Below, piece after piece: positions 47,441-55,653 of a stretch of DNA of 64,000 nucleotides. Under the pieces are notes generated by a model, which was given only the letters and a program-made list of their open reading frames with translations, was not told where the DNA came from and ran no database searches. A program made the position numbers and the translations under genes. The first letter of the stretch is position 1. The number at the start of each line of letters is the position of its first letter. Origin of the DNA: Siderastrea siderea (lineage: Eukaryota > Cnidaria > Anthozoa > Scleractinia > Rhizangiidae). Location of the stretch: positions 32,897,304 through 32,961,303 of the forward strand of contig OZ034971.1 in NCBI GenBank assembly GCA_964030785.1, in the 5' to 3' direction.

Positions 47441-47758
47441 ATGCAACGTCTTCGACGTCAATTCCCGTTTTTACGGTCCATGTTACAAGAAGCCAATGGT
47501 TCCAAACGTCAAGAATTGTTACAACATGCCAATGCCGATCAAATCAATGCTGTGAGTGAACTGGTCTTGAACTTTTTAAAAAACAAGATTCCCGTCACCC
47601 CACCCATGCTGGCTAAACTTCAACCCTATAAAAAGGTACTCCGTGATTTGGGACGTCGTCGACATTCCGTCAAAAAACGTCGTCAGTGGTTAGTCCAACA
47701 AAAAGGAAGCGGATTGTTTCAAGGACTTCACGAGGTGTTATGTCAATGTGTTCGTTAA
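47441..47758 (+). CDS. Conserved Polinton small structural protein with GSG site
   Basis: The 105-residue product has LQEANGSKRQELLQHANADQ, NAVSELVLNFLKNKIPV, and a basic stretch RRRHSVKKRRQWLVQQKGSG. I recall the same plan (helical head, ISE(I/L)xLNxLxG(N)IPL, basic part, then KGG or KGSG) in small proteins next to capsid genes in many cnidarian elements. The head probably binds another capsid component and the tail after GSG is released by the protease. TATAAAAC lies 50 bp upstream in the previous gene. Confidence 0.65.
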   Translation: MQRLRRQFPFLRSMLQEANGSKRQELLQHANADQINAVSELVLNFLKNKIPVTPPMLAKLQPYKKVLRDLGRRRHSVKKRRQWLVQQKGSGLFQGLHEVLCQCVR

Positions 47759-47970
47759 CCCTCCCTACGTGGATGACTCTATTACAAGAGGCCAATCGGG
47801 CCACCGACCAGTGGAAAGACGAGTGTCATTATTGGAAGCATAAATATCACCTGTTGTATCGAGAGTACCAACACATCTTGAGGGCCCGTCTTTGTGAGAG
47901 TTGCCGTGACCAGGAAGACGGGGAACTTTGCTCCGAGTGTAGTCAACGAACATGGACGAAGTGTACATGA
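47740..47970 (+). CDS. Small Cys-cluster protein
   Basis: Starting at ATG 47740 or 47746 the frame gives about 75 residues: a helical, Trp/Tyr-rich first part (EANRATDQWKDECHYWKHKY) and a C-terminal cluster CESCRDQEDGELCSECSQ with four paired Cys, fit for one zinc ion. It overlaps both neighbours by about 19 bp. Its function is unknown; a zinc-stabilised capsid or regulatory adaptor is possible. TATAAAAAG at 47627-47635 is the nearest promoter. Confidence 0.45.
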   Translation: MSMCSLTLPTWMTLLQEANRATDQWKDECHYWKHKYHLLYREYQHILRARLCESCRDQEDGELCSECSQRTWTKCT

Positions 47971-48590
47971 TTCCCCAAAAGGACTTGGAACAACTCATTC
48001 AATATTACAAAGGAGAACTCACCGAAAATGCCTTGTTGAACAAAGCCGCGACGCTCGCCGCCCAAAAACATGTGTTATTAGCCAACCCCCAATTACCTCC
48101 AGCCTTGGTCAATGCTCAAACCAAACCGTTGAGTCAAGAATTAATCAAGTTAACCAAACGCATTCGTCAATTTCCTGGCGGGGTAGGGGTTGGTGCCCCG
48201 GGTGGTCCACCAGGTGAAGAAGGCGAGGAAGAGACCGGGGATTTGGTGACGGGACCCGTGGAACAATGGTTGAAGCGCATGATAAAAGGCAGCCCGTCGA
48301 CTCCCAAACCACCCATTACCCCTGCAACCAAGAAAGGCAAAGGAGCAGCCACTACCAGTAAGATTCCCATTGTCAAGAAAGGGAGCCCATCCACCAGTCG
48401 AGGGGATAGCCGGTCACGTTTAGAAGCCATTCGAGAACAACGCAAGGCTTTGGAAAAAAAGTTAGCCGAGAGTCGCAAAGGCAAAGCACCCGCTCGTGAA
48501 GTGGAACGATTGAAACCTTTACCCGGTTGGGAAGATTGGGCCCAAGGTAAAAAGTTACGACGTCGATTGGATTACGACGACAGTGACTAA
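47952..48590 (+). CDS. Polinton structural-region protein with disordered linker
   Basis: The 212-residue product has a conserved-looking N-terminus (YMIPQKDLEQLIQYYKGELT, then NALLNKAATLAAQKHVLL) followed by LIKLTKRIRQ. It then has a Gly/Pro/Lys/Ser-rich disordered part and a charged C-terminal helix (EAIREQRKALEKKLAESRKG). I recall the N-terminal block (tyrosine, LE.L.QYYKG, LLNKA) in proteins of other cnidarian Polintons beside the PLA2 protein. Its role is unknown; a capsid-internal or minor coat protein is likely. Confidence 0.6.
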   Translation: MDEVYMIPQKDLEQLIQYYKGELTENALLNKAATLAAQKHVLLANPQLPPALVNAQTKPLSQELIKLTKRIRQFPGGVGVGAPGGPPGEEGEEETGDLVTGPVEQWLKRMIKGSPSTPKPPITPATKKGKGAATTSKIPIVKKGSPSTSRGDSRSRLEAIREQRKALEKKLAESRKGKAPAREVERLKPLPGWEDWAQGKKLRRRLDYDDSD

Positions 48591-48593
48591 AAC

Positions 48594-48953
48594 ATGCCCA
48601 CCCAGAGGAGGAGAAGGGGTATCAAACGGAAACGCCCCCAACGAGGAGGGGCTTTGGATGTCCAAAAATGGATTGCGAAAACGGGCAAAGAATTTCATTG
48701 GCCCGGGTATCAGTACATGGGCCCTGGCACGCATTTGACTAAACGTCTGAAACGTGGGGATCCCGGAATCAATCGCTTGGACCAGATTGCTAAGCAACAC
48801 GACATTGATTACAGCCGTGCTAAGAATTTGCAAGATAAATGGAAAGCCGATACCAAGATGATCCAAGCCATTGATCGATTACCCGGCAAGAAAAACAAGA
48901 CGGAACGGGTGGTCAAGAAAATTATGCAAGCCAAGAAACGTTTAAAATTGTAA
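48594..48953 (+). CDS. Phospholipase A2-domain capsid protein (parvovirus VP1-like)
   Basis: The 119-residue product has a basic leader with PQRGG (residues 15-19), then FHWPGYQYMGPGT with the calcium loop at 41-46, LDQIAKQHDIDYSRAKN with the catalytic His69-Asp70 and Tyr73, and a basic C-terminus. This is the core of a viral PLA2 as in parvovirus VP1, which breaks the endosomal membrane during entry. The RGG site suggests that the protease frees the enzyme from its Arg-rich leader. It is the last gene of the rightward virion cluster, with AATAAA following near 49069. Confidence 0.85.
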   Translation: MPTQRRRRGIKRKRPQRGGALDVQKWIAKTGKEFHWPGYQYMGPGTHLTKRLKRGDPGINRLDQIAKQHDIDYSRAKNLQDKWKADTKMIQAIDRLPGKKNKTERVVKKIMQAKKRLKL

Positions 48954-49121
48954 ACATTTAATTAACATGTTGAGTCAAAAAATGTCACATTGTTATTCTG
49001 TAGTTCGTGTTGAGTCTCAAGCAGGATTGGCGAGACAGAACCCATTGTGATGTAGACACTCCAGATAAAATAAAAAACAATGTCACTTGTGTCATTTTGA
49101 TTGATGAGTTGTCAAGTTCAT

Positions 49122-49198
49122 TGTTCTGTCCAAAATACTGAGACGGATGTTCTTCCAAATACTGAGACGAATGTTCTGCCAAATACTGAGACGAAAAT
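49122..49198. repeat. Three direct repeats, 24-26 bp
   Basis: TGTTCT followed by a short variable piece and AAATACTGAGACG occurs three times, just before the stop of the leftward gene. The region 48954-49202 is the shared 3' end of two convergent units. Confidence 0.85.
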
Positions 49199-49202
49199 GT
49201 TT

Positions 49203-50474
49203 TTACGTTACTAAATCATACATTAAATCCACCCCCTCGTCGGGGGACATGTCATGAACGAGGTCTTCAGGGGGCACCAATGCCTCCAAATCAAAGGAAC
49301 AAGAGTCCTTCACATCCTCCATGATCTGCTCCCAATCGTCGGGTGACATGTCTTTCAATAACTCCTGCAAAAACGAAAAGTCCTCCACGTCAGGGGGGTC
49401 CAAGTCAGGGGGGTCCAAGTCAGGGGGGTCCATGACTTGCACACCCCCCGAATCCATATCCGTGAGAGTATAAGAATCTAGAAATGATTCACAAAAAGAA
49501 AAGTTCTCAGGCATTTTAGGCGTCGATTTCTTAAAGTCCTCCAAGGGAATGGTTACTTTCAAGGGTCCTAATGCTTTGATTTTCTCTTCCGTTTTCTGTC
49601 TCTCTACAGAAGGTAAGGAGGTACAAAAGTTATTCAAATACGTTTCCACAGAAGGTTGCGTCCTACAATTAGTCAATACCACCCGCAGTGTTTTGGGGTT
49701 TGGAGGCACCTGCTTCCTTTTGTTTTGGTAGTACCTTCCAGCGAGCTCCAAGAACCTCTCGCGGTTCGCCCAGTAGTACTCTCTTCTTTGCGCAAGCAGT
49801 TTCTCCTGGTTCGCAGCACGATAGGCCCGACGAGCCGCCCGGGCTTTGGCCCTTTTATTGTACATCCTTTTGTACGCCAATATTCGTACACGATTCTTTT
49901 GACGATATTCACGCGCTTGGACTCTCAAACGTTCCCGATGTTTCTCTCTATACTTTCGGTCGTATTCGGCACAACGTGCTCGGTTCTTTTGGGCCCATTT
50001 TTTTTTGACGGCACGCCGGTGCTCCTTATGCGTCTCCTCATAACACCTGTGGGACTCCCGCACTCGATCCGGATATTGTTCTCGGTATCGTTTTTTGGCA
50101 GCACGCACTTTCTCTGGGTACTTGCGTCGGTAGTTGGCTTTTTTCACAATATTCCTCGCTCGGGCTTTCTCTGGGTAGCGGGCATTGTACCGGGCTTTTT
50201 TGATGGCGTTCCGTCTCCGTCGTCGTTCGTCTTTCGTCAGTAACTCTGTCGTTTCGTCGTCGTCGTCGTCGTTCGGGTCAGAGTCGTCAACGTCGTCGTC
50301 GTCCTCATCTGGGTCAGAGTCGTCAACGTCGTCGTCGTTCGGGTCGGGAACATAGTCAATGTCGTTCAAGTCGTCGTCGTCTGGGTCAGAGTCATCGTCG
50401 TTGTTTGGTCGGTACGTCGTGCGTCGTCGTCGTCGTCGGTTGCTGCGGCGGAGGCCCTCGTTTCCGGCAGGCAT
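49203..50474 (-). CDS. Basic-repeat protein with acidic activation-like C-terminus
   Basis: From the ATG at 50474 the frame gives 423 residues (a GTG 99 bases upstream extends it to 456). It has an Arg tract, an Asp-rich tract (DDDDLNDIDYVPDPNDDD and on), then about ten 13-15-residue basic repeats of the type YREQYPDRVR, YRKKNRERI. The C-terminal 130 residues are acidic, with DPPDLDPPDLDPP and FSFLQELLKD (an LxxLL motif). The YxxxNPExxR-type repeats occur beside HNH nuclease and DNA-binding domains, so this resembles a transcription activator. It may be joined to the overlapping frame at 50392-50802 by splicing. No known full-length family is recognised. Confidence 0.55.
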   Translation of the reverse strand: MPAGNEGLRRSNRRRRRRTTYRPNNDDDSDPDDDDLNDIDYVPDPNDDDVDDSDPDEDDDDVDDSDPNDDDDDETTELLTKDERRRRRNAIKKARYNARYPEKARARNIVKKANYRRKYPEKVRAAKKRYREQYPDRVRESHRCYEETHKEHRRAVKKKWAQKNRARCAEYDRKYREKHRERLRVQAREYRQKNRVRILAYKRMYNKRAKARAARRAYRAANQEKLLAQRREYYWANRERFLELAGRYYQNKRKQVPPNPKTLRVVLTNCRTQPSVETYLNNFCTSLPSVERQKTEEKIKALGPLKVTIPLEDFKKSTPKMPENFSFCESFLDSYTLTDMDSGGVQVMDPPDLDPPDLDPPDVEDFSFLQELLKDMSPDDWEQIMEDVKDSCSFDLEALVPPEDLVHDMSPDEGVDLMYDLVT

Positions 50475-50802
50475 TGGGCGATGGCGGGGGTGCTGGTGGC
50501 GGGGTGAGGGGGCGCTTGAATTGGTACCTCCAATAGGGACAGCAATAGTCGAGCCCCTCCACAAACCACTCACACGTTAATTGAGGGTAGCACAGTGGGT
50601 GAAAAGGAGCCGCCTGTTCTGCCCGATGTCTCTGGGCTTCCACTTTTTCCGGCTCCAACTGCTTCAAAGTTTCTGCAAAATCACTAAAGCCTTCGTCCTT
50701 CAGCAACAACTCCTGCTTCACTTTCTCTAACACCTCCTCCACTTCCAAATCTACTTCAAATTCTTCAAATGCTTCGAGCAGCTTCTCATGGCAAGAGTCC
50801 AT
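50392..50802 (-). CDS. N-terminal frame of the divergent early gene (overlaps the basic-repeat protein)
   Basis: This 136-residue frame starts 31 bp after a minus-strand TATAAAAC box, so it is the first frame on the transcript. It has an acidic helical N-terminus (LLEAFEEFEVDLEVEEVLEK), a Cys/Trp segment (LCYPQLTCEWFVEGLDYCCP) and a Pro/Thr-rich end that runs into the Arg/Asp tract of the other frame. A GTGAGT donor-like sequence at 50573-50568 lies where the second frame opens. Either two proteins overlap, or an intron joins them. I could not find an obvious acceptor that keeps the frame. Confidence 0.5.
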   Translation of the reverse strand: MDSCHEKLLEAFEEFEVDLEVEEVLEKVKQELLLKDEGFSDFAETLKQLEPEKVEAQRHRAEQAAPFHPLCYPQLTCEWFVEGLDYCCPYWRYQFKRPLTPPPAPPPSPNACRKRGPPPQQPTTTTTHDVPTKQRR

Positions 50803-50832
50803 GTTGAGATGTTCCAGCCCGAGGATCGATCT

Positions 50833-51007
50833 GTTTTATAGTCTCTCATTCGTTCCCGTGATGCACCATGGACCCTAACTAGAGAGGGGGGAGGGGGGTC
50901 CCCCCACCCCGTCCCACCCCTCCCTAGGGCACCCCCTCTCTACGGGGCACCCTGTTTAGTGATTGGCTCCTTCCCCTCCCACGTGACATTTTAATTCTCT
51001 ATAAAAA
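50833..51007. promoter_or_regulatory. Bidirectional early promoter of E2
   Basis: A minus-strand TATAAAAC at 50840-50833 and a plus-strand TATAAAAA at 51000-51007 face outwards. Between them are G/C tracts, a CCAAT (as ATTGG near 50962) and CACGTG near 50981. They serve the regulator gene and the polymerase gene, respectively. An inverted copy lies at 35103-35250. Confidence 0.75.
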
Positions 51008-51040
51008 CAGAGCCCCGATCTCCAGTGAGTTCATCTGATC

Positions 51041-54000
51041 ATGTCCTCACAAGACAAGGACAATGTGGCGGGGCCAAGTGGCCTCGCCCACCATGAGGTT
51101 TTAGCCATGCTCGGTTTAACTGATTCGGACGACGATGACACCCATTCCTGTGTGGGACCTTTGATTTGCACCGAAAACATGAGTGACGAGGATGATTTGA
51201 TCTGCCCCGAAATCCTGGATGACGATGATGATCAAGACTATCATGATTTGATGGATCATTTGGAACGGCAACATGCGTTTCAAACCCAACTCCTTCAACA
51301 AAGTGGCGGAGGATTGGATCCCTCTGAACACGTTACCTTCGACTTTGAACTCGAACCTTTTGTGAATCGGAAGAGTGATCGCATGGGGGTACAAGAACGT
51401 CATTTCAAGACCCAGTTACGACAAAGGGGGAACTTGATGCCAGGTCAAAATATAACCCAAGCTCTGCAAGATGGATTACGTCGAGCCGTCGATCAAGTGT
51501 TAACCACCACCCCCGACCTCCACGATCAAGATCGCCTCTACTTTACCATAGCATCCGATCGCTTGCACAATAATTTTCAGGGGTGGGGATTACGTGCAGG
51601 TGAATGGCGTCGAGACACAGAACGGGTGGAAGCGCTGTTCCAACGTTTAGCCCAAGCCCTCAACAGCAACGAACAATTTGAAATGGATGATTCCTTTCAA
51701 GTCTCCATCACTCAAGTTCATCATGCGCCTCAAGGTACCGGCAGACCCCGTCGTGGGAAACCAGGGCATCCTACCATGACCATGTTAACGGCCAACAAAC
51801 GGTCGGTCATCCGCATCCAAAATGATGATGAGCTCTGTTGTGCCAGAGCTCTCGTGGTCGCCAAAGCTCGCGTGGACCAGCACCCGAAATACGACAGCAT
51901 CCGCAAAGGAAGACCCCTGCAGAGAACCCTCGCTCTGGACCTCCAGAATGAAGCCCAGGTACCCTTGGGTCCTTGCAGCTATGACGCCTTAACGGCTTTC
52001 AACAAGGCTCCCTCCCTCACCGGTTACCAGATCATCCTGGTGGATGCACAGCGATCGTTCCACATCACGACGTTTGGACCCCTTTCTGACAAACAACTGA
52101 TCCTGTTGCACAACCAAGACCATTATGATGTCATCACCAAATTGCCAGGATTTTTTGGGTCCAGTTATGTCTGTGCGGATTGTTGGAAACCCTATGACAA
52201 TGAGGGACTGCATCGATGCACCAAAACCAAGTTGTGTGGAGCCTGTCGACAGAAAGATTGTCCCGACTTTCAACAGGCTTACCCCCGGCACCTGAAAGCC
52301 ACTCAACGTTGCGACTCGTGTCATCGGGACTTTTTTGGACCCACGTGTTTCGAAGCCCATTCCAGCAAGACCCATGCGGGCAAACCCGTCACGGGCCTCC
52401 AGACCTCCGTGTGCTCTCAACGACACCGATGCGATAAATGCTATCAACAAAATGTGGGCTTGTCCCGCATTCAACGTCACCTTTGTAAGCACGTGGATTG
52501 CCCGTCTTGTCATCAGTACGTCGACGCTGACCACCACCGTTGTTTTATACAAAGAGCCCCCAAACCTCAAGACCAAAAGAAGAAGAGAAAGAGGACCCGT
52601 CAAAAAGGTCCTGGCGCCAAACGAGGTGCCGCCGCCGCCGCCGCCGCGGAACCCCCTACCTCCGAGGACGAGGACGAGCAAGACCTGCCTCCCTTACACG
52701 TCTTCTTTGATATCGAGGCCATGCAACCCCAGGAAAAACACATTGCGAATCTCGTCGTGGCCGAAACCGAAGACAACGATGAACCCAAGCCTTTCCCAGG
52801 TTCCACTTGTATCCGTGACTTTCTGGAATGGTTGGATGCCTTGACTCTCCACGATACCCGTCAAGTCAATGTCATCGCTCATAATTTTCAAGGGTACGAT
52901 GGGTACTTTATCATCCAAGAATACTATGGGGAGAACCGCATCGTCCAACAACTCCGCAACGGATGTAAACTGTTAGAGATCAAACATGACCGCATCCGGT
53001 TCATTGATTCCATGAGTTTCTTCCAGATGCCCCTCTCCGCGTTTCCCAAAACCTTTGGTTTGACAGAACTCTGCAAAGGCTATTTCCCCCACAAGTTCAA
53101 CCTCCCCCAGGATTATTATCAAAACTACGTGGGCATCCTCCCCTCACGCGATTACTACATGCCTGAGAGCATGACACTCGAAGGAAGACAAGCCTTTGAA
53201 ACCTGGCATCAACAACAACGCGACCAGGGGGTGGTGTTTCATTTTCAACAAGAGTTATTGGCCTATTGCAGTTCCGATGTACGACTCCTCAAACAAGGAT
53301 GTCTGACTTTCAAACGCATGTTTGAAGACTTAACAGGCTTCAATCCCTTCGATCACGTCACCATTGCCTCCGCTTGTAATCGAGATTTACGTATGAACCG
53401 GATGATCCCCAACAGTATTGCCAGCGAACCCACCGGTCCTAACGGGTGGAGAACTAACAACATCAACCAGTCCATCCCAGCCCTTGAATGGTTAACCTGG
53501 TGCGATCACCAACTACGTCAACGCGCCCTCCAAGATCTCAACCCCGACGATCTACTGGCCAGTGCCAATCCAAAGCCTCAGTACATCCAACATGTCCGAA
53601 ATCAAGGCGAGTATAAGATCCCCGGGACCAACATCCATGTGGATGGTTATTGCCCCGACACCCACACCGTCTACGAATTTCAAGGCTGTTTCACCCACGG
53701 ATGCCCTACCTGTTATCCCCATCGCTACGAAAAACATCCCCGCAACTATGATCGAACCATGCAGGACCTCTATGACGTCACCCAAAACAAAGTCCAAAAG
53801 CTTACCAACCAAGGGTACAACGTCATTCAAATGTGGGGATGTCGATGGGACCACCTCCGAGACACCCACCCAGAGATCGACTCCTTCGTCCGGGAACTCA
53901 ACTTTATCCAACCTCTTGAACCTCGAGAGGCTTTCTGTGGAGGTCGTACCAATGCCATTAAACTGTACCATCAGATCACCCCTGGCCAAAAAATTCACTA

Positions 54001-55294
54001 CATCGATGTCACCTCCTTGTACCCGTGGGTCAACAAGAAGTCTGTGTACCCCAAAGGGCATCCGAAAATCATCTTCACCCCGGGTCACACGGACATACAC
54101 CAGTACTTTGGTCTCATACAGTGCAAAGTCCTGCCTCCCCGTGAATTGTACCATCCCGTGCTGCCTTACCGTCATGACAACAAACTGCTCTTTCCCCTCT
54201 GTGCCCGTTGTGTGGAAGAAGAAATGGACAAACCTCTTTTGGACAGATCTTATCATTGTCCACACACTGACGAACAACGCGCCCTCACCAGTACCTGGTG
54301 CACCCCAGAGTTGTATAAAGCCGTGGAATTCGGGTACCAAGTCCAATACATCTACGAAGCTTGGCATTTTGAAGAGACCTGTGAGGGCCTCTTCGCCGAT
54401 TATGTTAACACCTGGTTAAAAATCAAACAAGAAGCTAGTGGGTGGCCTAAGGATGTCACGACAGAAGAAGAAAAGCAACGTTACATCGAAGACTACTTCC
54501 TGCATGAAGGCATCCAGTTAGAATACAACAACATCAAGAAGAACCCGGGCCTGCGTACCCTAGCTAAGCTCATGCTCAACTCCATGTGGGGTAAGTTTGG
54601 ACAACGCCTCAACAAAACCCAAATTCAAGCCTTCGATGACCCTCATGCCTTCCACTGTTTCTTGGATAAAGATGCGTTAGACGTACGTCACGTGTCCGTC
54701 GTCACCGACCAAATGGTGGAAGTCCACTACCGGAACCAAAAAGAGGACATCCGCGTCTCACCCAACCTCAACATTTTTGTCGCCTGCTTCACTACCTGCC
54801 ACGCCCGCCTTAAATTGTATGACACCCTGCAAGCCTTAGGGGAAAGAGTCCTCTACTTTGACACCGACTCCGTCATCTACCTGGAGGAAACACCCACTCA
54901 AATCAAACCTGTCTTGGGTTCCTATCTTGGGGACTTCGCCTCCGAATTAGCTAAGGATGAATACATTCAAGAATTTGTCAGTGGAGGACCCAAGAACTAT
55001 GGGTATACTACGAATGAAGGAAACGTGGAATGCAAGGTCAGAGGCTTCCGACTCAACAGCGAAGGACACACCCAGTTGAATTTTGACATCATGCGCCAAA
55101 ATGTCCAGGACGAAATCCAGAAACCCCTTCCCAACCCTCGCCAAAACCAGGTTATCAACTCCCACCAAATTGTACGCAATCCCAAAAACTTCCAACTGTA
55201 CACTCAACCAAGCAGTAAGTTCTATCAGTTGGTCTATGACAAAAGAGTCATTGATCCCAACACCTTCAAGACCTACCCCTATGGCTACCAGTGA
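51041..55294 (+). CDS. Polinton family B DNA polymerase (protein-primed type)
   Basis: The 1417-residue enzyme has an acidic N-terminus, a Cys/His-rich zinc-binding region (378-501) and a Lys-rich linker with a poly-Ala tract (about 525-540). The exonuclease motifs are FDIEAM (Asp557, Glu559), NFQGYD (615-620) and YCSSD (Tyr742, Asp746). An inserted VSR-like nuclease segment has Asp868 and EFQ (879-881). The polymerase motifs are DVTSLYP (989-995), KLMLNSMWGKFG (1176-1187) and YFDTDS (1272-1277). All catalytic acids are present. It copies the linear element from its ends, probably with a protein primer, as in adenoviruses and phi29. Its last codons overlap a small frame at 55281. Confidence 0.95.
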   Translation: MSSQDKDNVAGPSGLAHHEVLAMLGLTDSDDDDTHSCVGPLICTENMSDEDDLICPEILDDDDDQDYHDLMDHLERQHAFQTQLLQQSGGGLDPSEHVTFDFELEPFVNRKSDRMGVQERHFKTQLRQRGNLMPGQNITQALQDGLRRAVDQVLTTTPDLHDQDRLYFTIASDRLHNNFQGWGLRAGEWRRDTERVEALFQRLAQALNSNEQFEMDDSFQVSITQVHHAPQGTGRPRRGKPGHPTMTMLTANKRSVIRIQNDDELCCARALVVAKARVDQHPKYDSIRKGRPLQRTLALDLQNEAQVPLGPCSYDALTAFNKAPSLTGYQIILVDAQRSFHITTFGPLSDKQLILLHNQDHYDVITKLPGFFGSSYVCADCWKPYDNEGLHRCTKTKLCGACRQKDCPDFQQAYPRHLKATQRCDSCHRDFFGPTCFEAHSSKTHAGKPVTGLQTSVCSQRHRCDKCYQQNVGLSRIQRHLCKHVDCPSCHQYVDADHHRCFIQRAPKPQDQKKKRKRTRQKGPGAKRGAAAAAAAEPPTSEDEDEQDLPPLHVFFDIEAMQPQEKHIANLVVAETEDNDEPKPFPGSTCIRDFLEWLDALTLHDTRQVNVIAHNFQGYDGYFIIQEYYGENRIVQQLRNGCKLLEIKHDRIRFIDSMSFFQMPLSAFPKTFGLTELCKGYFPHKFNLPQDYYQNYVGILPSRDYYMPESMTLEGRQAFETWHQQQRDQGVVFHFQQELLAYCSSDVRLLKQGCLTFKRMFEDLTGFNPFDHVTIASACNRDLRMNRMIPNSIASEPTGPNGWRTNNINQSIPALEWLTWCDHQLRQRALQDLNPDDLLASANPKPQYIQHVRNQGEYKIPGTNIHVDGYCPDTHTVYEFQGCFTHGCPTCYPHRYEKHPRNYDRTMQDLYDVTQNKVQKLTNQGYNVIQMWGCRWDHLRDTHPEIDSFVRELNFIQPLEPREAFCGGRTNAIKLYHQITPGQKIHYIDVTSLYPWVNKKSVYPKGHPKIIFTPGHTDIHQYFGLIQCKVLPPRELYHPVLPYRHDNKLLFPLCARCVEEEMDKPLLDRSYHCPHTDEQRALTSTWCTPELYKAVEFGYQVQYIYEAWHFEETCEGLFADYVNTWLKIKQEASGWPKDVTTEEEKQRYIEDYFLHEGIQLEYNNIKKNPGLRTLAKLMLNSMWGKFGQRLNKTQIQAFDDPHAFHCFLDKDALDVRHVSVVTDQMVEVHYRNQKEDIRVSPNLNIFVACFTTCHARLKLYDTLQALGERVLYFDTDSVIYLEETPTQIKPVLGSYLGDFASELAKDEYIQEFVSGGPKNYGYTTNEGNVECKVRGFRLNSEGHTQLNFDIMRQNVQDEIQKPLPNPRQNQVINSHQIVRNPKNFQLYTQPSSKFYQLVYDKRVIDPNTFKTYPYGYQ

Positions 55295-55499
55295 AAGCCC
55301 CAACAAAATCGTCGATTGTGATCACTGTGATCGAGAACATTTGACGCCACCACCACCACCCCCATTCTACAGTTCCTTTGCCGTACCTTTAATGAGAAAT
55401 CATCGACGTCAATTACAACAATGGATCCGTGACAACAACCAATGGCGAAGAATAACTCGATGTCAAAAACAATGGTGGGGACCCTCTATTGAACATTAA
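55281..55499 (+). CDS. Small Pro-rich frame overlapping the polymerase end
   Basis: The 72-residue frame starts within the final codons of the polymerase gene and has DCDHCDREH, seven prolines in a row, and a basic Trp/Gln-rich end (RRQLQQWIRDNNQWRRITRC). Translation by reinitiation is possible. The left-end remnant lacks the middle of it. I do not recognise it and cannot exclude a chance frame. Confidence 0.3.
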   Translation: MATSESPNKIVDCDHCDREHLTPPPPPPFYSSFAVPLMRNHRRQLQQWIRDNNQWRRITRCQKQWWGPSIEH

Positions 55500-55524
55500 G
55501 GAACACTTGTCAAAGAGGAACTCA

Positions 55525-55622
55525 AACCACAGTTATTGTAAAACAAAGCAATCAAAATGTGATTTAGGAACACAAAGGAAAACCACAGTTATTGTAAAAC
55601 AAAGCAATAAAAATGTGATTTA
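55525..55622. repeat. Two direct copies of a 42-bp sequence
   Basis: AACCACAGTTATTGTAAAAC and its following bases occur at 55525 and 55581, 56 bp apart, between the last frame and the right inverted repeat. Confidence 0.85.
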
Positions 55623-55653
55623 TTCATTTTGTCTTGTTTTCAAGGACCACCCA

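Noticed and set aside
49656..50243. A 195-residue plus-strand frame opposite the basic-repeat protein
   Set aside because: It is a shadow of the Arg-rich repeats of the minus-strand gene.
53552..54419. Frames of 271 and 285 residues overlapping the polymerase
   Set aside because: They run through the catalytic region of the polymerase in other phases and carry no recognisable motif.
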